From Pseudomonadota bacterium (GTDB lineage Bacteria; Pseudomonadota; Alphaproteobacteria; Rhizobiales; Xanthobacteraceae), in the NCBI GenBank assembly GCA_023386885.1, contig JAEWIX010000087.1, forward strand, positions 1 through 6,594: a stretch of DNA of 6,594 bases, in the 5' to 3' direction. Under the pieces are notes generated by a model. It was not told where the DNA came from. It ran no database searches and saw nothing but the letters and a program-made list of their open reading frames with translations. Numbering within the stretch: the first letter of the stretch is position 1; the number at the start of each line of letters is the position of its first letter. Shown one piece after another: positions 5,630 through 6,594 of this stretch. A program made the translations under genes and the position numbers.

Positions 5630-6532
5630 ATGCCTGATCTCGCCGACTTGTTTCCCGGCTACAAATCCGAATGGATATCGACCAGCGGCGGGCGCATCTT
5701 TGCGCGCGTCGGCGGCAAGGGGCCGCCGCTGCTGCTGTTGCACGGTTTTCCGCAAACCCATGTGATGTGGCACAAGGTGGCGCCGCAACTGGCCGAGCGC
5801 TTCACCGTCATCGTCGCGGATCTGCCGGGCTACGGGTGGTCCGACATGCCGGAGAGCGACGCCGATCACACGCCCTACACCAAGCGCGGCATGGCGAAGA
5901 CGTTGGTGGAAGCGATGGAGCAGTTGGGCCACGTGCATTTCGCGCTGGCCGGACACGATCGCGGCGCGCGGGTATCGTATCGTCTGGCGCTCGATCATCC
6001 GGGCCGGCTGTCGCAACTCGCGGTGCTGGATATCCTGCCGACCTACGAATACTGGGCGCGGATGAACCGTGCCTATGCGCTGAAAATCTATCACTGGGCG
6101 TTTCTGGCGCAGCCGAATCCGCTGCCGGAGAAACTGATCCTCGGCGATTCCGATGCTTACTTCCGCCACACGCTGGCAAGCTGGACCGTGACCAATACGC
6201 TCGACGCATTCGATCCGCGTGCGCTCTTGCACTATCTCACGGCGGGGCGCGATCCCTCGCGCGTCCATGCGATGTGCGAGGATTATCGCGCCGGCGCCTA
6301 TGCCGATTTCGAGCAGGACAAGGCGGACCGCGACGCGGGAAACAAGATCACCGTGCCGATGCTGGCGCTGTGGGGTAATGCCGGCGTTGCCGCCGCTGCC
6401 GCAACGCCGCTCGACACCTGGAAAACCTGGGCGAGCAACGTCACCGGCGCGCCGATCGCCAGCGGCCACTTCATGCCGGAAGAAAATCCGGACGAGACCG
6501 CGAAGGCGCTGCTGGGATTTTTCGCAGGATAG
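5630..6532 (+). CDS. alpha/beta-hydrolase, probable fluoroacetate (haloacetate) dehalogenase
   Basis: This enzyme family displaces halide from haloacetates through an Asp-ester intermediate, giving glycolate. The protein is 300 residues with no signal peptide, so it is cytosolic. It resembles R. palustris RPA1163 as I remember that sequence, starting with the same MPDLADLFPG, and the published active-site numbering transfers without shift. The nucleophile is Asp110 in GHDRGAR, the carboxylate-binding residues are Arg111 and Arg114, and the acid is Asp134 (VLDILPTYEYW). The halide pocket is His155, Trp156 and Tyr219, and the base is His280 (SGHF). The oxyanion-type LHGFPQTHVMW motif is at 37-47. 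The cap domain (about 140-240) differs most from RPA1163, notably around 170-215. The start has a good AGAGG site. The stop is TAG at 6530, about 18 bases before the poly-G artefact. Defluorination is inferred; chloroacetate or another haloacid could be the real substrate. Confidence 0.88.
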   Translation: MPDLADLFPGYKSEWISTSGGRIFARVGGKGPPLLLLHGFPQTHVMWHKVAPQLAERFTVIVADLPGYGWSDMPESDADHTPYTKRGMAKTLVEAMEQLGHVHFALAGHDRGARVSYRLALDHPGRLSQLAVLDILPTYEYWARMNRAYALKIYHWAFLAQPNPLPEKLILGDSDAYFRHTLASWTVTNTLDAFDPRALLHYLTAGRDPSRVHAMCEDYRAGAYADFEQDKADRDAGNKITVPMLALWGNAGVAAAAATPLDTWKTWASNVTGAPIASGHFMPEENPDETAKALLGFFAG

Positions 6533-6549
6533 ACAACGCCCATCGAGTC

Positions 6550-6594
6550 GGGGGGGGGGGCGGCGGGGGGGGGGCGGGGGGGGGGGGCGGGGGG
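6550..6594. other. poly-G tract, likely sequencing or assembly artefact at a contig end
   Basis: Of the last 45 bases, 41 are G and only four are C (6561, 6564, 6575, 6588). No A or T occurs, unlike anything else in the window. Two-colour Illumina chemistry calls lost signal as G, and such tails can be assembled onto contig ends. The stretch should not be read as biology, and the neighbour beyond the dehalogenase gene is unknown. Confidence 0.85.

Noticed and set aside
4655..6469. Very long open frame on the - strand (about 604 codons) across purD, the repeat and the dehalogenase gene.
   Set aside because: It runs antisense to two well-supported genes and through the palindromic repeat, and its His/Arg-rich translation matches no family. 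It is a product of GC-rich codon use.
1..6594. Search for CRISPR arrays, tRNA or rRNA genes, insertion-sequence ends, phage genes and toxin-antitoxin pairs.
   Set aside because: No direct-repeat array, no transposase or integrase frame, and no RNA gene pattern was seen. The window is housekeeping genes plus one dehalogenase and one repeat.

Overview
The window is ordinary chromosomal DNA from a high-GC alphaproteobacterium. It most likely comes from the order Hyphomicrobiales, in the Bradyrhizobium / Rhodopseudomonas / Afipia neighbourhood. Four things point there: the sequence style of WaaA, LpxK, XseA and PurD; a DUF2093 protein, a small family I know from alphaproteobacteria; a dispersed palindromic repeat whose reverse strand spells MDTRVKPAYDD, a peptide I recall from many short hypothetical ORFs in rhizobial genomes; and a last gene that resembles the Rhodopseudomonas palustris fluoroacetate dehalogenase RPA1163 from its first residue onward. 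These assignments rest on recognition, not on a database search.

Layout. Bases 1-1152 hold the 3' part of waaA (Kdo transferase; the 5' end lies outside the window). It overlaps lpxK (1145-2146, lipid A 4'-kinase) by 8 nt. On the opposite strand, a 73-residue DUF2093 protein (2136-2357) converges on lpxK with an 11-bp tail overlap. Upstream of it on the same strand is xseA (2521-4140, exonuclease VII large subunit). A 76-bp divergent spacer with an operator-like palindrome separates xseA from purD (4217-5491, GAR synthetase). The 138-bp spacer after purD is almost filled by a 111-bp palindromic repeat element (5506-5616). It is followed by an intact alpha/beta hydrolase (5630-6532), a probable fluoroacetate or haloacetate dehalogenase. 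The last 45 bases are nearly pure G and look like a sequencing artefact at a contig end.

How the genes work together. LpxK and WaaA catalyse consecutive steps that finish the Kdo-lipid A core of the outer membrane: LpxK phosphorylates the tetraacyl-disaccharide to lipid IVA, and WaaA then adds Kdo. XseA acts in DNA repair, PurD in de novo purine synthesis, and the last enzyme in cleaving carbon-halogen bonds. These last three share no pathway. I see no defence system, CRISPR array, prophage, insertion sequence, tRNA or rRNA, and no novel multi-gene system. The points most worth checking are the probable defluorinase with its repeat-bound leader, a C-terminal QGDLF tail on XseA that looks like a sliding-clamp-binding peptide, and the palindrome between xseA and purD. 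No gene-free stretch exceeds 300 bases.
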